DNA of 64,000 nucleotides from Ensifer sp. Root278 (GCF_001429285.1 NZ_LMJJ01000001.1:6565-70564), one strand, 5' to 3'. Positions 9,369 through 18,362 are shown, counted from the stretch's first letter. Numbers and translations are program-made. The notes: generated by a model from the sequence alone, not told the origin.

Positions 9369-10171
9369 CCGCCGCCGCTGAACTGCTGAAATCCAGGCTC
9401 GGCGGCCTTTCGCCGCGCTATGGCATCGTGCTTGGTTCCGGGCTCGGCTCGCTGGTCGATGCCGTGGACGAAACGCTGCGGCTTTCTTATGCCGACATAC
9501 CGGGGTTCCCGGTCAGCAGCGTCTCCGGCCATGCCGGCGAACTCGTGGCCGGAACGCTCTCGGGCGTTCCTGTTGTCATGCTTTCCGGCCGAGTCCATTA
9601 TTACGAACAGGGCGACGCCAACGCGATGCGCCTGCCGCTGGAAACCCTGAAGGAACTCGGCATCGAGTGCCTGGTGCTGACCAATTCCGCCGGATCGCTG
9701 CGGGAGGATCTGCCGCCGGGATCGGTGATGCGGATTTCCGATCACATCAACTATTCGGGCTTCAATCCGTTGATCGGCGTGGAAAGCGACGATCGCTTCG
9801 TCGGCATGACCAATGCCTATGATGCCGAGCTCGCCGGAAGAATGCAGGAGAGTGCCGAACGCCTCGGCATTCCGCTTCTTGGCGGCGTCTATATGTGGTT
9901 CTCCGGCCCGAGTTTCGAGACGCCGGCCGAGATCCGCATGGCCCGCATCCTTGGCGCCGATGCCGTCGGCATGTCCACGGTTCCGGAGGTCATTCTCGCC
10001 CGTTTCTTCGGGCTGAGGGTCGTCGCCGCCTCGGTGATCACCAATTTCGGCGCCGGCATGACCGGGGGCGAGATCAGCCATCACGAGACGAAGGACATGG
10101 CGCCGGTTGGTGGCAAGCGGCTTGCCGCGATCCTCGCCGACATGATCGCAGCCGACGCGGTGCGCGGGTGA
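9365..10171 (+). CDS. Purine nucleoside phosphorylase (trimeric class)
   Basis: A 268-residue enzyme that splits purine (deoxy)nucleosides with phosphate into base and (deoxy)ribose-1-phosphate. Characteristic segments are SGRVHYYEQGD, TNSAGSLR, FSGPSFETPAEIR and the substrate-specificity region VITNFGAGMTGG, where an Asn fits a 6-oxopurine preference as in PunA/XapA-type enzymes. It overlaps cdd by ATGA and the next gene starts at once, so it is part of a tightly coupled operon. MTA phosphorylase is a related alternative but less likely here. Confidence 0.92.
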   Translation: MTAAAELLKSRLGGLSPRYGIVLGSGLGSLVDAVDETLRLSYADIPGFPVSSVSGHAGELVAGTLSGVPVVMLSGRVHYYEQGDANAMRLPLETLKELGIECLVLTNSAGSLREDLPPGSVMRISDHINYSGFNPLIGVESDDRFVGMTNAYDAELAGRMQESAERLGIPLLGGVYMWFSGPSFETPAEIRMARILGADAVGMSTVPEVILARFFGLRVVAASVITNFGAGMTGGEISHHETKDMAPVGGKRLAAILADMIAADAVRG

Positions 10172-10173
10172 CG

Positions 10174-11484
10174 ATGCTTCCGCAGGAAACAATCAGGCGC
10201 AAGCGCAACGGCGAACGCCTCGCTCCAGCCGAGATCGCGGATTTCGTCCGCGGCCTGTCGGATGGCTCCATCTCCGAAGGGCAGGTTGCCGCTTTCGCCA
10301 TGGCGGTCTGGTTTTCCGGCATGAGTCGCGACGAGACCGTGGCGCTGACGCTCGCGATGCGCGACTCCGGCGAAACACTCGACTGGAGCACCATCCGTCG
10401 CCCGATCGCCGACAAGCATTCTACCGGCGGCGTTGGCGACAACGTCTCGCTGATGCTGGCGCCGATCGTTGCCGCCTGCGGCCTTGCCGTGCCGATGATT
10501 TCGGGGCGCGGGCTCGGGCATACGGGCGGCACGCTCGACAAGCTCGAATCGATACCCGGCTACGATATCCAGCCGTCGGCGGCGCTATTCCGCAGGACAG
10601 TCGACGAGATCGGCTGCGCAATCATCGGCCAGACGGCGAACCTCGCTCCGGCCGACAAACGGCTTTATGCGATCCGCGACGTGACCGCGACCGTCGATTC
10701 CGTGCCGCTGATCACGGCCTCGATCCTGTCGAAGAAGCTGGCCGCCGGCCTTCAGTCGCTGGTGCTCGACGTCAAGCTCGGCAATGGCTCCTTCATGAGC
10801 GATGCCAAGGAAGCGGAGGTGCTTGCGCGCTCGCTGGTCGATGTCGCCAACGGCGCCGGCGTTCGTACCTCGGCGCTTCTGACCGACATGAACGAACCTC
10901 TAGCCGATGCCGCCGGCAACGCGTTGGAGATCGAAAATTGCCTGGCCTTCCTCCGGGGCGAGAAGAAGGGCACTCGGCTCGAAACGGTCGTCCTGGCCTT
11001 TGCTGCCGAAATGTTGGTGGCGGGGGGCGTCGCTGGTGATGCCGAACAGGGCGAAGCGCTGGCGCGCAAGGCGCTTTCAAGCGGGGCGGCGCTCGAATGC
11101 TTCGGAAAAATGGTGCACGCGCTCGGCGGCCCGACGGATTTCGTCGAGCGCTCGGTGGCCTATCTCGGGCGTGCGCCGGTCATCTTGCCGGTCGAAGCGA
11201 AGCAGTCCGGCTATCTTGCAGCCTGTGAGACCCGCGAACTGGGCATGGCTGTCATTGCGCTCGGCGGCGGACGGTCGCATCCGGATGACAGGATCGATCA
11301 TCGGGTCGGCTTCGATGCGCTGAAGCCGCTCGGTACGCGGATCGAGAAGGGCGACCTGATTGCCTTTGTTCATGCGGCCGATCGGGATGCTGCGGACGTA
11401 GCCCGTCGGCGTCTGCACGAACTCTATACGATCGATGATATGGAGCCGACGAAGCGTTCGCCGATTCTCGCGAAAATCACCTGA
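10174..11484 (+). CDS. deoA: Thymidine phosphorylase
   Basis: A 436-residue pyrimidine phosphorylase that converts thymidine (and deoxyuridine) to the base and deoxyribose-1-phosphate. The family signature SGRGLGHTGGTLDKLES lies near residue 110 and the phosphate-binding KHSTGGVGD just before it. ATG 10174 gives the expected N-terminus LPQETIRRKRNG; an in-frame GTG at 10168 would overlap the previous stop and is also possible. It is the last gene of the nup-cdd-pnp operon. Its 3' end overlaps the opposite-strand aspartic protease gene by eight bases. Confidence 0.95.
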   Translation: MLPQETIRRKRNGERLAPAEIADFVRGLSDGSISEGQVAAFAMAVWFSGMSRDETVALTLAMRDSGETLDWSTIRRPIADKHSTGGVGDNVSLMLAPIVAACGLAVPMISGRGLGHTGGTLDKLESIPGYDIQPSAALFRRTVDEIGCAIIGQTANLAPADKRLYAIRDVTATVDSVPLITASILSKKLAAGLQSLVLDVKLGNGSFMSDAKEAEVLARSLVDVANGAGVRTSALLTDMNEPLADAAGNALEIENCLAFLRGEKKGTRLETVVLAFAAEMLVAGGVAGDAEQGEALARKALSSGAALECFGKMVHALGGPTDFVERSVAYLGRAPVILPVEAKQSGYLAACETRELGMAVIALGGGRSHPDDRIDHRVGFDALKPLGTRIEKGDLIAFVHAADRDAADVARRRLHELYTIDDMEPTKRSPILAKIT

Positions 11485-12001
11485 CGAGGTGCAGGGCACC
11501 GTCCTCGACGCGGAAGGACGACAGCCGGTTCAGGAACGTCATGCCGATAAGCGTGCCGGAGAGCGCCTTGTCCGGCAGCACCAGTGCCTGAACGTCGCGT
11601 ACCGATATGCCGCCGATCTCGATACGGTTCAGCATCGCCGGAGCCCCTTCGACGACACCATTGGCAGTATTGACGCGAGCCGTGAAGGAAAGCGTGCTTG
11701 GTGCAATGCCGAGCCGGCGTGCGGTCGAAAGGTTGATGGCGATGCTGCTGGCGCCGGTGTCGACCAGGCCGCGCTCGCTGCGGCCGTTGATGCGGAAAGT
11801 GCCAAAGAAGTGGCCCCTGCCATCGGCGTCGAGCACAACGCTCCGCCCCGCCGCATACTTTGCCGTGGTCGTCGGCGGGGCTGCAGCTTCCTTGGCAGCC
11901 GTCTTGTTACCGCCTTGCGTCAAGGCGGTCGTTGCCAAGTGCGGAACCACCATGGCTGCAAGTGCGGCCAAACCTGCCAATGCGAGCAAACGGACGAGCA
12001 T
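11477..12001 (-). CDS. Retropepsin-like aspartic protease, membrane-anchored
   Basis: About 174 residues. An N-terminal hydrophobic helix (about 4-24) acts as signal or anchor, then an Ala/Thr-rich linker, then a single retropepsin-like domain with the catalytic motif DTGAS (Asp81). Single-domain proteins of this kind (clan AA, the TIGR02281-like family) must dimerise to be active and probably act in the periplasm. The substrate is unknown. ATG 12001 is chosen because GAAGGG lies eight bases upstream; ATG 12007 is the alternative. Its tail overlaps deoA by eight bases in convergent orientation. It has no evident link with nucleoside metabolism. Confidence 0.82.
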   Translation of the reverse strand: MLVRLLALAGLAALAAMVVPHLATTALTQGGNKTAAKEAAAPPTTTAKYAAGRSVVLDADGRGHFFGTFRINGRSERGLVDTGASSIAINLSTARRLGIAPSTLSFTARVNTANGVVEGAPAMLNRIEIGGISVRDVQALVLPDKALSGTLIGMTFLNRLSSFRVEDGALHLVR

Positions 12002-12125
12002 GGACATCACCCTTCAATGGCATCGGATGCAGCAAACGCAAATTGCTGCGGAGACCGGTCTGCACGCCCGAAAAGGAGGCGCGATCGCTATGGAGCAGTA
12101 GACCGCATGACGCCTAAGACGACAT

Positions 12126-12153
12126 AAAAAAGCCGCCGGATACCGGCGGCTTT
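12126..12153 (-). terminator. Intrinsic terminator of deoB-add-upp operon
   Basis: GCCGCCGG-ATA-CCGGCGGC, a perfect 8-bp stem. Read on the minus strand it is followed by six Ts, as expected for the end of the upp transcript 37 bases after its stop. On the plus strand it has only three Ts. Confidence 0.9.
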
Positions 12154-12189
12154 CTCACGGATTTGCAATCCTGGTTAAGGATCAGGAAA

Positions 12190-12819
12190 TCATTTGGTGC
12201 CGTACATGCGGTCGCCCGCGTCACCGAGGCCGGGCATGATGTATCCGAGTTCGTTGAGGTGGCTGTCGATCGAGGCCGTGTAGATCGGCACGTCCGGGTG
12301 TGCGCCCTGGAAATTGCGGATGCCCTCGGGAGCGGCCAGCAGGCAGAGGAAGCGGATGTTCTTGGCGCCGCGCTCCTTCAGCTTGTCGATCGCTGCGATC
12401 GACGAATTGCCGGTGGCGAGCATCGGGTCGACGACGATGATGAGGCGTTCGGACAGGCTTTCCGGCGCCTTGAAGTAATACTCCACCGCTTCCAGCGTCT
12501 CATGGTCACGATAGACGCCGATGTGCGAGACGCGGGCCGAAGGCACCAGCTCGAGCATGCCTTCGAGCAGCCCGTTGCCGGCGCGCAGGATCGAGGCGAA
12601 CACAAGCTTCTTGCCCTCGAGGACCGGCGAGTCCATTACCTGCAGCGGAGTCTCGATCCGCTCCATCGTCAGTTCGAGATCGCGCGTGACCTCGTAGCAG
12701 AGCAACGTCGAGATCTCGCGAAGAAGCCGGCGGAAACCTGCGGTCGAGGTCTCCTTCTTGCGCATGATGGTCAGCTTGTGCTGCACAAGCGGATGATCGA
12801 TCACTGTAACGCCGTTCAT
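12190..12819 (-). CDS. upp: Uracil phosphoribosyltransferase
   Basis: A 209-residue cytosolic enzyme that joins uracil and PRPP to make UMP. The PRPP-binding loop is [12 protein letters not shown] (about 129-140); the uracil-binding end is [12 protein letters not shown] near the C-terminus. Length matches bacterial Upp exactly. It is the last gene of the minus-strand operon (deoB, add, upp) and faces the nup-cdd-pnp-deoA operon. It recovers the uracil that Cdd and DeoA set free. Confidence 0.96.
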   Translation of the reverse strand: MNGVTVIDHPLVQHKLTIMRKKETSTAGFRRLLREISTLLCYEVTRDLELTMERIETPLQVMDSPVLEGKKLVFASILRAGNGLLEGMLELVPSARVSHIGVYRDHETLEAVEYYFKAPESLSERLIIVVDPMLATGNSSIAAIDKLKERGAKNIRFLCLLAAPEGIRNFQGAHPDVPIYTASIDSHLNELGYIMPGLGDAGDRMYGTK

Positions 12820-12934
12820 GGCTCACCTTTCCGGATTTTTTGTATCCGTCCCTTTTTCCATGGAATGCGTCGTCGCCGCAAGGGTATTGGCCGGCCGGAG
12901 AACGTCATCCCCAGCCGACGGATGGCGGCGGTTC

Positions 12935-13903
12935 CTAGATCCGCGCGAGCAGCCGCTGGCGCGTCGGTTCGTCGACGAAGGCGGCCTCGATCGCCGTGCG
13001 GGTCATGCGGTTGATCTCCTCGTCGGTGAAGCCCATCACCGCAGAGGCGATGTCGTATTCCTGAGCGAGCGACGTATGGAAGAACGGCGGATCGTCGGAA
13101 TTGAGCGTGACGCGCACGCCTGCCTCGTAAAGTGCCCGCAATGGGTGCGAGGCGAAGTCCGGGAAGACCTGCAGCGAGATGTTGGAGCCGGGGCAGACTT
13201 CGAGCACGACTCCGGCATCGGCAAGGCGCCGCACCAGATCCATGTCTTCGATCGCCCGAACGCCATGGCTAATGCGCGAGGGGTGCACGTGGTCAAGCGC
13301 GTCGCGCACACTAAAGGCGCCGGAGAGCTCGCCCGCATGGATCGTCAGGCCAAGGCCTGCGTCCCGTACAATGTCGAAGGCGCGGGCAAAATCGGCCACG
13401 TTGTGCATGCGTTCTTCGCCAGCGAGGTTGAAGCCGGTGACGAGCGCATGCTCCCGCCTGGCCGCGAATTCTGCGGTCTTGATTACGGACTCCGGGCCGA
13501 GATGGCGAATGCCTGTGATCAGCATGCGCGATTCGATCCCGGTCTTCTGCCTTGCGGCTTCCATGCCGGCGGCAAGGCCCTCAAGGTAAGCCTTCGCGCC
13601 CAGGCCGATCGTGTTGCCGTGGTCGGGCGAAACGATGATTTCACTGTAGATTGTGCCGGCTTCGGCAAGCTCCGTCAGATAGGCTTCGGCGAGCAGTGCG
13701 TAGTCTTCCTCGGTCCGAAACAGCGAGGCGATGGCGTCGTAGCATTTCACGAAGCTGGTGAAGTCTTCCCAGACATAGGCCCTGTCACGGATGATCGCGC
13801 TGGTGTCGATGCCATACTTCTCGGCCTGAGCTAAAGCCAGCTCAGGCGGCGTCGCGCCTTCGATGTGGCAATGCAGCTCCGCCTTCTTCAGATGCGCGGT
13901 CAA
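12935..13903 (-). CDS. add: Adenosine deaminase
   Basis: A 322-residue zinc enzyme converting (deoxy)adenosine to (deoxy)inosine. Zinc ligands are His11 and His13 in HCHIEG; the catalytic HAGE, the SHGVRAI segment and the LNSDDPPFF metal site follow in order. I place the start at TTG 13903: GGGAG lies eight bases upstream, the residues before it do not look like the family, and the TTGA overlaps the deoB stop. The product inosine is the substrate of the phosphorylase in the facing operon. Confidence 0.92.
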   Translation of the reverse strand: MTAHLKKAELHCHIEGATPPELALAQAEKYGIDTSAIIRDRAYVWEDFTSFVKCYDAIASLFRTEEDYALLAEAYLTELAEAGTIYSEIIVSPDHGNTIGLGAKAYLEGLAAGMEAARQKTGIESRMLITGIRHLGPESVIKTAEFAARREHALVTGFNLAGEERMHNVADFARAFDIVRDAGLGLTIHAGELSGAFSVRDALDHVHPSRISHGVRAIEDMDLVRRLADAGVVLEVCPGSNISLQVFPDFASHPLRALYEAGVRVTLNSDDPPFFHTSLAQEYDIASAVMGFTDEEINRMTRTAIEAAFVDEPTRQRLLARI

Positions 13904-15120
13904 ATGAGGCTTCTCCCATGATGGCCCGGCGCGATGCCGAGATGTTTGGCGACGGATTCGCCGATATGCGCGAAGGTGTTGGCGACGCCGAGCGAGCGGC
14001 TGCGCAGCGACGGTCCGAACATCAGCACCGGCACCCGCTCGCGCGTATGGTCGGTGCCGCGCCAAGTCGGGTCGCAGCCGTGATCGGCCGTGAGGATGAC
14101 GATGTCGGTGGGCTGCAGGCGGCGGTCGAGATCCGGCAGGCGCGCATCGAAGGCTTCGAGTGCTGCCGCGTAACCGGCGACGTCGCGGCGATGGCCGTAG
14201 AGCATGTCGAAATCGACGAAATTGGTGAAGACCAGGCTGCCGTCTTCGGCCTCGTCGATGGCCGCGAGACTTGCGTCGAAGAGCGCCATATTGCCGTCGG
14301 CCTTCGTCAGCTTCGTCACCCCCTGGTGGGCGAAGATGTCGCCGATCTTGCCGATCGCGTGAACCGTGCGCCCCGCTTCCGTCAGCCGGTCGAGGATCGT
14401 CGGCTCCGGCGGCAGCACGGAATAGTCACGGCGATTGCCGGTCCGGGTGAAAGTCTGCGGGCTGGTGCCGACGAAGGGGCGGGCGATCACCCGGCCGATA
14501 TTGTAGTCGTCGACCAGGCGGCGGACCGTCTGGCAAAGCTCAAGCAGGCGATCGAGCCCGAAGCTCTGCTCATGCGCCGCGATCTGGAAGACCGAGTCCG
14601 AAGAGGTGTAGCAGATCGGCTTGCCGCTGCGCATGTGCTCCTCGCCGTGGCGGGCGATGATGTCGGTGCCGGAAGCATGGCAATTGCCGAGGATGCCGGG
14701 AATGTTGCCTTCGCGGCAGATGGTTTCGACGAGCTCGGGCGGAAAGGCATCGCCTTCAGCCGAAAAGTAACCCCAATCGAACATGACCGGCGTGCCGCCG
14801 ATTTCCCAGTGCCCGGAGGGCGTGTCCTTGCCGCGCGAGACTTCGCTGGCGGCGCCAAAGGCACCATAGACCCGATTGGGCACCGGCATGCCCTTGGGAA
14901 TCGTGCCGTTGGCGAGCTTTGCTGCGTGAACAAGGCCAAGGGCGGACATGTTCGGCAGATTGAGCGGCCCTTCTCGCAAACCAACCCGATCTGCGGCGCC
15001 GGCGGCGCAGAACTCCGCGATGTGTCCGAGCGTGTTGGCGCCCAGGTCACCGTAGGCTTCGGCATCCGGCGCGCCGCCTAAGCCGAAGGAATCGAGAACG
15101 AATAGAAACGCACGCGCCAT
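13900..15120 (-). CDS. deoB: Phosphopentomutase
   Basis: A 406-residue metalloenzyme of the alkaline phosphatase superfamily. It interconverts (deoxy)ribose-1-phosphate and (deoxy)ribose-5-phosphate, linking nucleoside phosphorolysis to central carbon metabolism. Metal-binding signatures are [14 protein letters not shown] (Asp10), [13 protein letters not shown] and [11 protein letters not shown]. Start ATG 15120 fits the family N-terminus [11 protein letters not shown]; the longer open frame upstream does not. First gene of the minus-strand operon, overlapping add by four bases. No deoC is in the window. Confidence 0.95.
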   Translation of the reverse strand: MARAFLFVLDSFGLGGAPDAEAYGDLGANTLGHIAEFCAAGAADRVGLREGPLNLPNMSALGLVHAAKLANGTIPKGMPVPNRVYGAFGAASEVSRGKDTPSGHWEIGGTPVMFDWGYFSAEGDAFPPELVETICREGNIPGILGNCHASGTDIIARHGEEHMRSGKPICYTSSDSVFQIAAHEQSFGLDRLLELCQTVRRLVDDYNIGRVIARPFVGTSPQTFTRTGNRRDYSVLPPEPTILDRLTEAGRTVHAIGKIGDIFAHQGVTKLTKADGNMALFDASLAAIDEAEDGSLVFTNFVDFDMLYGHRRDVAGYAAALEAFDARLPDLDRRLQPTDIVILTADHGCDPTWRGTDHTRERVPVLMFGPSLRSRSLGVANTFAHIGESVAKHLGIAPGHHGRSLI

Positions 15121-15264
15121 GATGCACCTGACAGCGGAAGCGCTCGCATCGCGCTCCGAAAGCTTCTGGAAGAACGCGACGACGCCGGAGGCGCGCGCCA
15201 CGCACAATCCCGAAGGGATAGCGCTGCGCACGGCGCAATGCAATTGCGCCGGATCAGTGCCCGA

Positions 15265-15855
15265 TCAGCAATCAGTGCATTTTATAGTTTGGGCGAGACG
15301 CGAGTGGAAGTAGGCCGTCTTGGAGAGGTCTATCGTCTTCGCAGTGGCCTGAAGGCTCGGAGCGTAGAGCAGCAACTCGTGCGGCACGGTCAGCTCCGTG
15401 CGAATGACAAAGGACTTGTTGGCCGTGAATTGGCCGGGCAGGGTGACCTTCGAATTCACGCTGTAGGGAACCCCGCCGGCCTGATCGTGCGACCAAATGA
15501 CGGTCCCCTCATTGGTGCTTGAGACCTCGATACCGGTGATCTTCAGTGTGTAGTTCGCGTTCCCATAGGGTTCGAGAATACTCTTTGCGATATTCGGCAC
15601 CTTGGCGAGGAAGGCTTTGTTGACTTCCGATTGCTGTGCGATGATGTCGGCGACGGCGCTTGCGGCGCGGGCCGTCTTGCCTGCGACCGTAAAACCGACC
15701 GAAAGCTCGAACGCACCGAGATAGGTTATGATCAGCAAGGGTGCGACGATCGCGAATTCAACGGCTCCGACGCCGCGTTTGTCCCGCCGCAGCGCGTGAA
15801 ACATGGCAGAAACCGCCCGAAGGCGCAGGATCTTTTGCTTCGCAATCTGCTTCAC
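15265..15855 (-). CDS. TadE/TadF-like pilus assembly pseudopilin
   Basis: About 196 residues. A basic N-terminus (RRDKRG) is followed by VGAVEFA with Glu33 and a long hydrophobic helix, the TadE-like pattern also seen in prepilin-type substrates. The C-terminal part is predicted extracytoplasmic and unlike other proteins I recognise. GTG 15855 is chosen for GTGAGG six bases upstream; the start lies just after the stop of the next gene in the operon. It is a minor pseudopilin of the Flp pilus, encoded divergently from pilA and cpaA-F. Confidence 0.82.
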   Translation of the reverse strand: MKQIAKQKILRLRAVSAMFHALRRDKRGVGAVEFAIVAPLLIITYLGAFELSVGFTVAGKTARAASAVADIIAQQSEVNKAFLAKVPNIAKSILEPYGNANYTLKITGIEVSSTNEGTVIWSHDQAGGVPYSVNSKVTLPGQFTANKSFVIRTELTVPHELLLYAPSLQATAKTIDLSKTAYFHSRLAQTIKCTDC

Positions 15856-15863
15856 GGCAAACC

Positions 15864-16487
15864 TCACTCGCTCTCGTTTCGGAAGGTGGCGGTTGCCACC
15901 ATGAGATAGTCCTTCGGCATGCTCGCGCCGGCGGGCCGCAAGTTGGTGACGAACGGCCTGACGAGGTCGGTGATCACGCTCCACCGATAGTAGGCACGCA
16001 CCACGTTGAAGGTACCCGGACCGCCGGGGGCAAACTTGAAGTCGCCCGTATCAATATCGGTCGAGCCGGCCTTGCGCGGGATGTTCACAGGAAACGTGCT
16101 GAGATCCGAGACCGCCCGGACATCCAGGTAGAACTGCGAGGGCTGGTTTGCTTCGGTGGCGGAGCATTTCATCAGGACTGAGATTTCATTGCAGAAGGCC
16201 TGGCGAAACTGCGCCTGAGTCATATCCGTGGCCTTCCCCCGCTGGAAGGTAATCTGGCCGGTACGGACCTTGCGCGCCATCGTCTCCGTTGCGTTCGCCA
16301 GGAGCTGGTCGCCGTAGAAGGCGGCAAAGGTTTCGAGTGAGGCGAAAATCACCACGAAGAAGGGCAGCGCGAGGATGGCGAACTCGATGCTCGTCGTGCC
16401 TTTGCGGTTGCGGATGAAGCGGCGCAGAATGCCTTTTCGCCTGATATCAGGCCCGCTCGCACGTTCGATTGCCTGCTCGCTGCTCAT
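15864..16487 (-). CDS. TadE-like pilus assembly pseudopilin
   Basis: A 207-residue protein with a basic N-terminus (residues 17-28, rich in Arg/Lys), the TadE motif GTTSIEFAILALPFF (about 30-44) and a 20-residue hydrophobic helix. The rest is an extracytoplasmic domain with two Cys in CNEISVLMKC that could form a disulphide. Its stop lies eight bases before the GTG of the next TadE-like gene, so they form one operon. The role is inferred as a minor pseudopilin that starts or caps Flp pilus assembly. Confidence 0.85.
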   Translation of the reverse strand: MSSEQAIERASGPDIRRKGILRRFIRNRKGTTSIEFAILALPFFVVIFASLETFAAFYGDQLLANATETMARKVRTGQITFQRGKATDMTQAQFRQAFCNEISVLMKCSATEANQPSQFYLDVRAVSDLSTFPVNIPRKAGSTDIDTGDFKFAPGGPGTFNVVRAYYRWSVITDLVRPFVTNLRPAGASMPKDYLMVATATFRNESE

Positions 16488-16602
16488 TGTGCCGTCCCAT
16501 CATGTTACGCCAGACGGGCGGAAGATTATGGAGCAACCGTTGATATTTCGTTCCCGCAAATCATGTGCATTTTAACGAATCGCGGGTCGAAACCCATAAA
16601 AT

Positions 16603-17016
16603 TCAGTTGGTGCTACCTGTGGTTTTACGTTCCGCGTGTCGTTCACAATTTGGCGTACAGGAGAGCACGGTGCGCGACGTCTGTTTGTAGACGCGCACGG
16701 TGTTGCCTTCATCGATCGACACCAGAATCCGCTCATCGACAATGGCGTTTCCATCCTGGTCGAGGATGACCAGATTGGTCGTGCCAAAATTGCGGCCGGT
16801 GATGACGATGGTTCGGGCGTCGGCAACCGTGGCGTCTGCCACTTCGGCATTGCCGATGATGACCTTGCTGACCGGGCGATCGAGTTTGAGCACGCGCGCG
16901 TGATCCATATAGACGCGCATCATGTCGTTCTCTGCGCCAGCGGCGACCACCGGGGCGAGCGATGCGATCACGAAAGCAAACAGGGCGGCTCGGCCGGTCG
17001 CGAATGGCATGGTCAT
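16603..17016 (-). CDS. Pilus assembly protein, CpaC N-terminal-domain-like
   Basis: 137 residues. A signal peptide (about 1-25) is followed by a domain resembling the N-terminal region of CpaC/RcpA secretins: KVIIGNAEVADATV and GRNFGTTNLVILDQDGN match the equivalent part of the full CpaC encoded downstream. It lacks the secretin pore domain and ends in CTPNCERH, two Cys. It may be a periplasmic partner of the secretin. Start ATG 17016 has AAGGA six bases upstream. It is transcribed away from pilA, 256 bases from it, and precedes the two TadE-like genes. Confidence 0.82.
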   Translation of the reverse strand: MTMPFATGRAALFAFVIASLAPVVAAGAENDMMRVYMDHARVLKLDRPVSKVIIGNAEVADATVADARTIVITGRNFGTTNLVILDQDGNAIVDERILVSIDEGNTVRVYKQTSRTVLSCTPNCERHAERKTTGSTN

Positions 17017-17147
17017 GGCGGGTCCTTGAGGTGGGTTCACGCCATACTCACCCGTCTTGGTGAATGAACCGTTAAATCCATGATTTCGAGACCGGATAGG
17101 CCCCGCGCCGTTTTCTGTTCGTTTACCCAAAAATCAGGGATGCGTCG

Positions 17148-17162
17148 TTAACCTGTCGGTAA
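17148..17162. promoter_or_regulatory. Candidate CtrA-binding site upstream of pilA
   Basis: TTAA-CCTGTCG-GTAA, one mismatch from the TTAA-N7-TTAA consensus of the alphaproteobacterial cell-cycle regulator CtrA. It lies 111 bases before pilA in the divergent region. In Caulobacter pilA is CtrA-controlled; control here is inference. Confidence 0.4.
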
Positions 17163-17272
17163 CCGCCTTCTTTAAGTCGATGGAAATGCGCCAGGACTAG
17201 TTTGAGGCCATCCGATCAACGGCAACAGTTGGCGGAAGTGCTGAACAACAAACGCGAAGTAGGAGAATCATC

Positions 17273-17458
17273 ATGAAGAAGATTTTTGCCCGTCTGATGA
17301 AGGACGAGTCCGGCGCGACCGCTATCGAGTACGGCCTGATCGCCGCCCTCATCTCGGTTGCCCTCATTGCTGGCGCAAGCACCCTGGGCGACGCGCTCAA
17401 CACCACGTTCGACGGCCTGGGCGGAAAGCTCACGGATAGCACGACTGGTAAGCTCTAA
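17273..17458 (+). CDS. pilA: Flp/Fap-type pilin 1
   Basis: A 61-residue prepilin, the structural subunit of the Flp (type IVc) pilus. A short basic leader ends at Gly14; cleavage before Ala15 places Glu19-Tyr20 at mature positions 5-6, the conserved Flp motif (G-ATAIEYGLIA). A single hydrophobic helix follows and the tail is Thr/Gly-rich. AGGAG precedes ATG 17273. The prepilin peptidase CpaA is encoded two genes on. A second, very similar pilin follows after 34 bases. Confidence 0.95.
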   Translation: MKKIFARLMKDESGATAIEYGLIAALISVALIAGASTLGDALNTTFDGLGGKLTDSTTGKL

Positions 17459-17492
17459 TCGGTCTGACCGGTTCAAGCGAGGCGAGATTCGC

Positions 17493-17672
17493 ATGGCGAA
17501 GATTTTCCGTCGCCTGAAGCGGGATGACAGTGGTGCGACCGCCATCGAGTATGGTCTGATCGCGGTGCTCGTTTCCGCGGCCCTGATTGCCGGCGCAACC
17601 ACGATTGGCAATACGCTCGATTCCGCGCTCAATGCAATCGGATCGAGTATTGCGACGAGCGGCAAGATCTAA
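17493..17672 (+). CDS. Flp/Fap-type pilin 2
   Basis: A 59-residue prepilin with the same leader, Gly14 cleavage point and ATAIEYGLIA core as pilin 1, but a different C-terminal tail (NTLDSALNAIGSSIATSGKI region). It is a tandem duplicate, 34 bases downstream, with GAGGCGAG before its ATG. An intrinsic terminator follows it, so the two pilins probably make an abundant short transcript apart from the assembly genes. Confidence 0.94.
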   Translation: MAKIFRRLKRDDSGATAIEYGLIAVLVSAALIAGATTIGNTLDSALNAIGSSIATSGKI

Positions 17673-17697
17673 TGAACCGGTCTTGCAAGGAACAAAT

Positions 17698-17726
17698 GGA
17701 GCCGCTGCAAAAGCGGCTCCATTTCT
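17698..17726 (+). terminator. Intrinsic terminator after the pilins
   Basis: Perfect 9-bp stem GGAGCCGCT-gcaaa-AGCGGCTCC followed by ATTTCT. It sits between pilin 2 and cpaA and likely sets the pilin transcript apart from cpaA by full or partial termination. Confidence 0.8.
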
Positions 17727-17783
17727 ATCTGGAGCCCCACGGGGAATCGGAGATTGCGTGCGCTCATCTTGGAGGCAGGAACC

Positions 17784-18296
17784 ATGACTGAGGCTGCTAT
17801 TTTGGTGGTTTTTCCCTTTTGCCTGGCGTTTGCAGCCTTTTCAGACCTGCTGACCATGACGATTCCCAATCGCGTTTCGGTAGTGCTTCTGGGCAGCTTT
17901 TTTGTCGTGGCGCTGCTGGCGGGACTCGATCTCGGGGAGATCGGCCAGCATGTGGCCGCGGCCTTGGTTGTCTTTGCCGTGTGCTTCGGCCTGTTTGCTG
18001 CAAACGTGATGGGCGGCGGCGACGCCAAGCTCCTGACAGCCAGCGCCATCTGGTTCGGATTCACCCCGTCGTTGACCGCTTTTCTGCTCTACGTTTCCAT
18101 TTTTGGAGGTTTGTTGACGCTTGCCATCCTGATGTTGCGCCGGCAGGAAAACACGATACTGGCGAGTGGCATCCCCGTTCCGCAGCTCTTGCTGACGGCC
18201 AAGAAAATTCCGTACGGCGTGGCAATCGCGCTCGGTGGCTTTGTTGCCTATCCGGCTTCGCCGCTTATGGAGGCGGTCTTTGCGCGCCTTTCTTAA
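17784..18296 (+). CDS. cpaA: Prepilin peptidase CpaA
   Basis: A 170-residue inner-membrane aspartic protease (A24 family) with about six hydrophobic segments. It removes the leader of Flp prepilins. The two catalytic aspartates are visible: Asp21 in FSDLLTMTIPN and Asp80 in the GGGD motif (MGGGDAKLL). It lacks the methyltransferase domain of larger PilD enzymes, as usual for CpaA/TadV. ATG 17784 has GGAGG eight bases upstream. Confidence 0.93.
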   Translation: MTEAAILVVFPFCLAFAAFSDLLTMTIPNRVSVVLLGSFFVVALLAGLDLGEIGQHVAAALVVFAVCFGLFAANVMGGGDAKLLTASAIWFGFTPSLTAFLLYVSIFGGLLTLAILMLRRQENTILASGIPVPQLLLTAKKIPYGVAIALGGFVAYPASPLMEAVFARLS

Positions 18297-18321
18297 GGCT
18301 CAAGCGCGGGGCATCACCTTT

Positions 18322-18362
18322 CGTTAACTCTCCTCATAAGTAATCCGTTAACTATAATTACA
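18322..18362 (+). promoter_or_regulatory. Candidate promoter of cpaB operon
   Basis: An AT-rich island between cpaA and cpaB with a consensus -10 TATAAT (18353-18358), flanked by two GTTAAC strings (18323-18328 and 18347-18352). No good -35 is seen at 17 bases. cpaB starts 56 bases after the -10. Confidence 0.45.
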
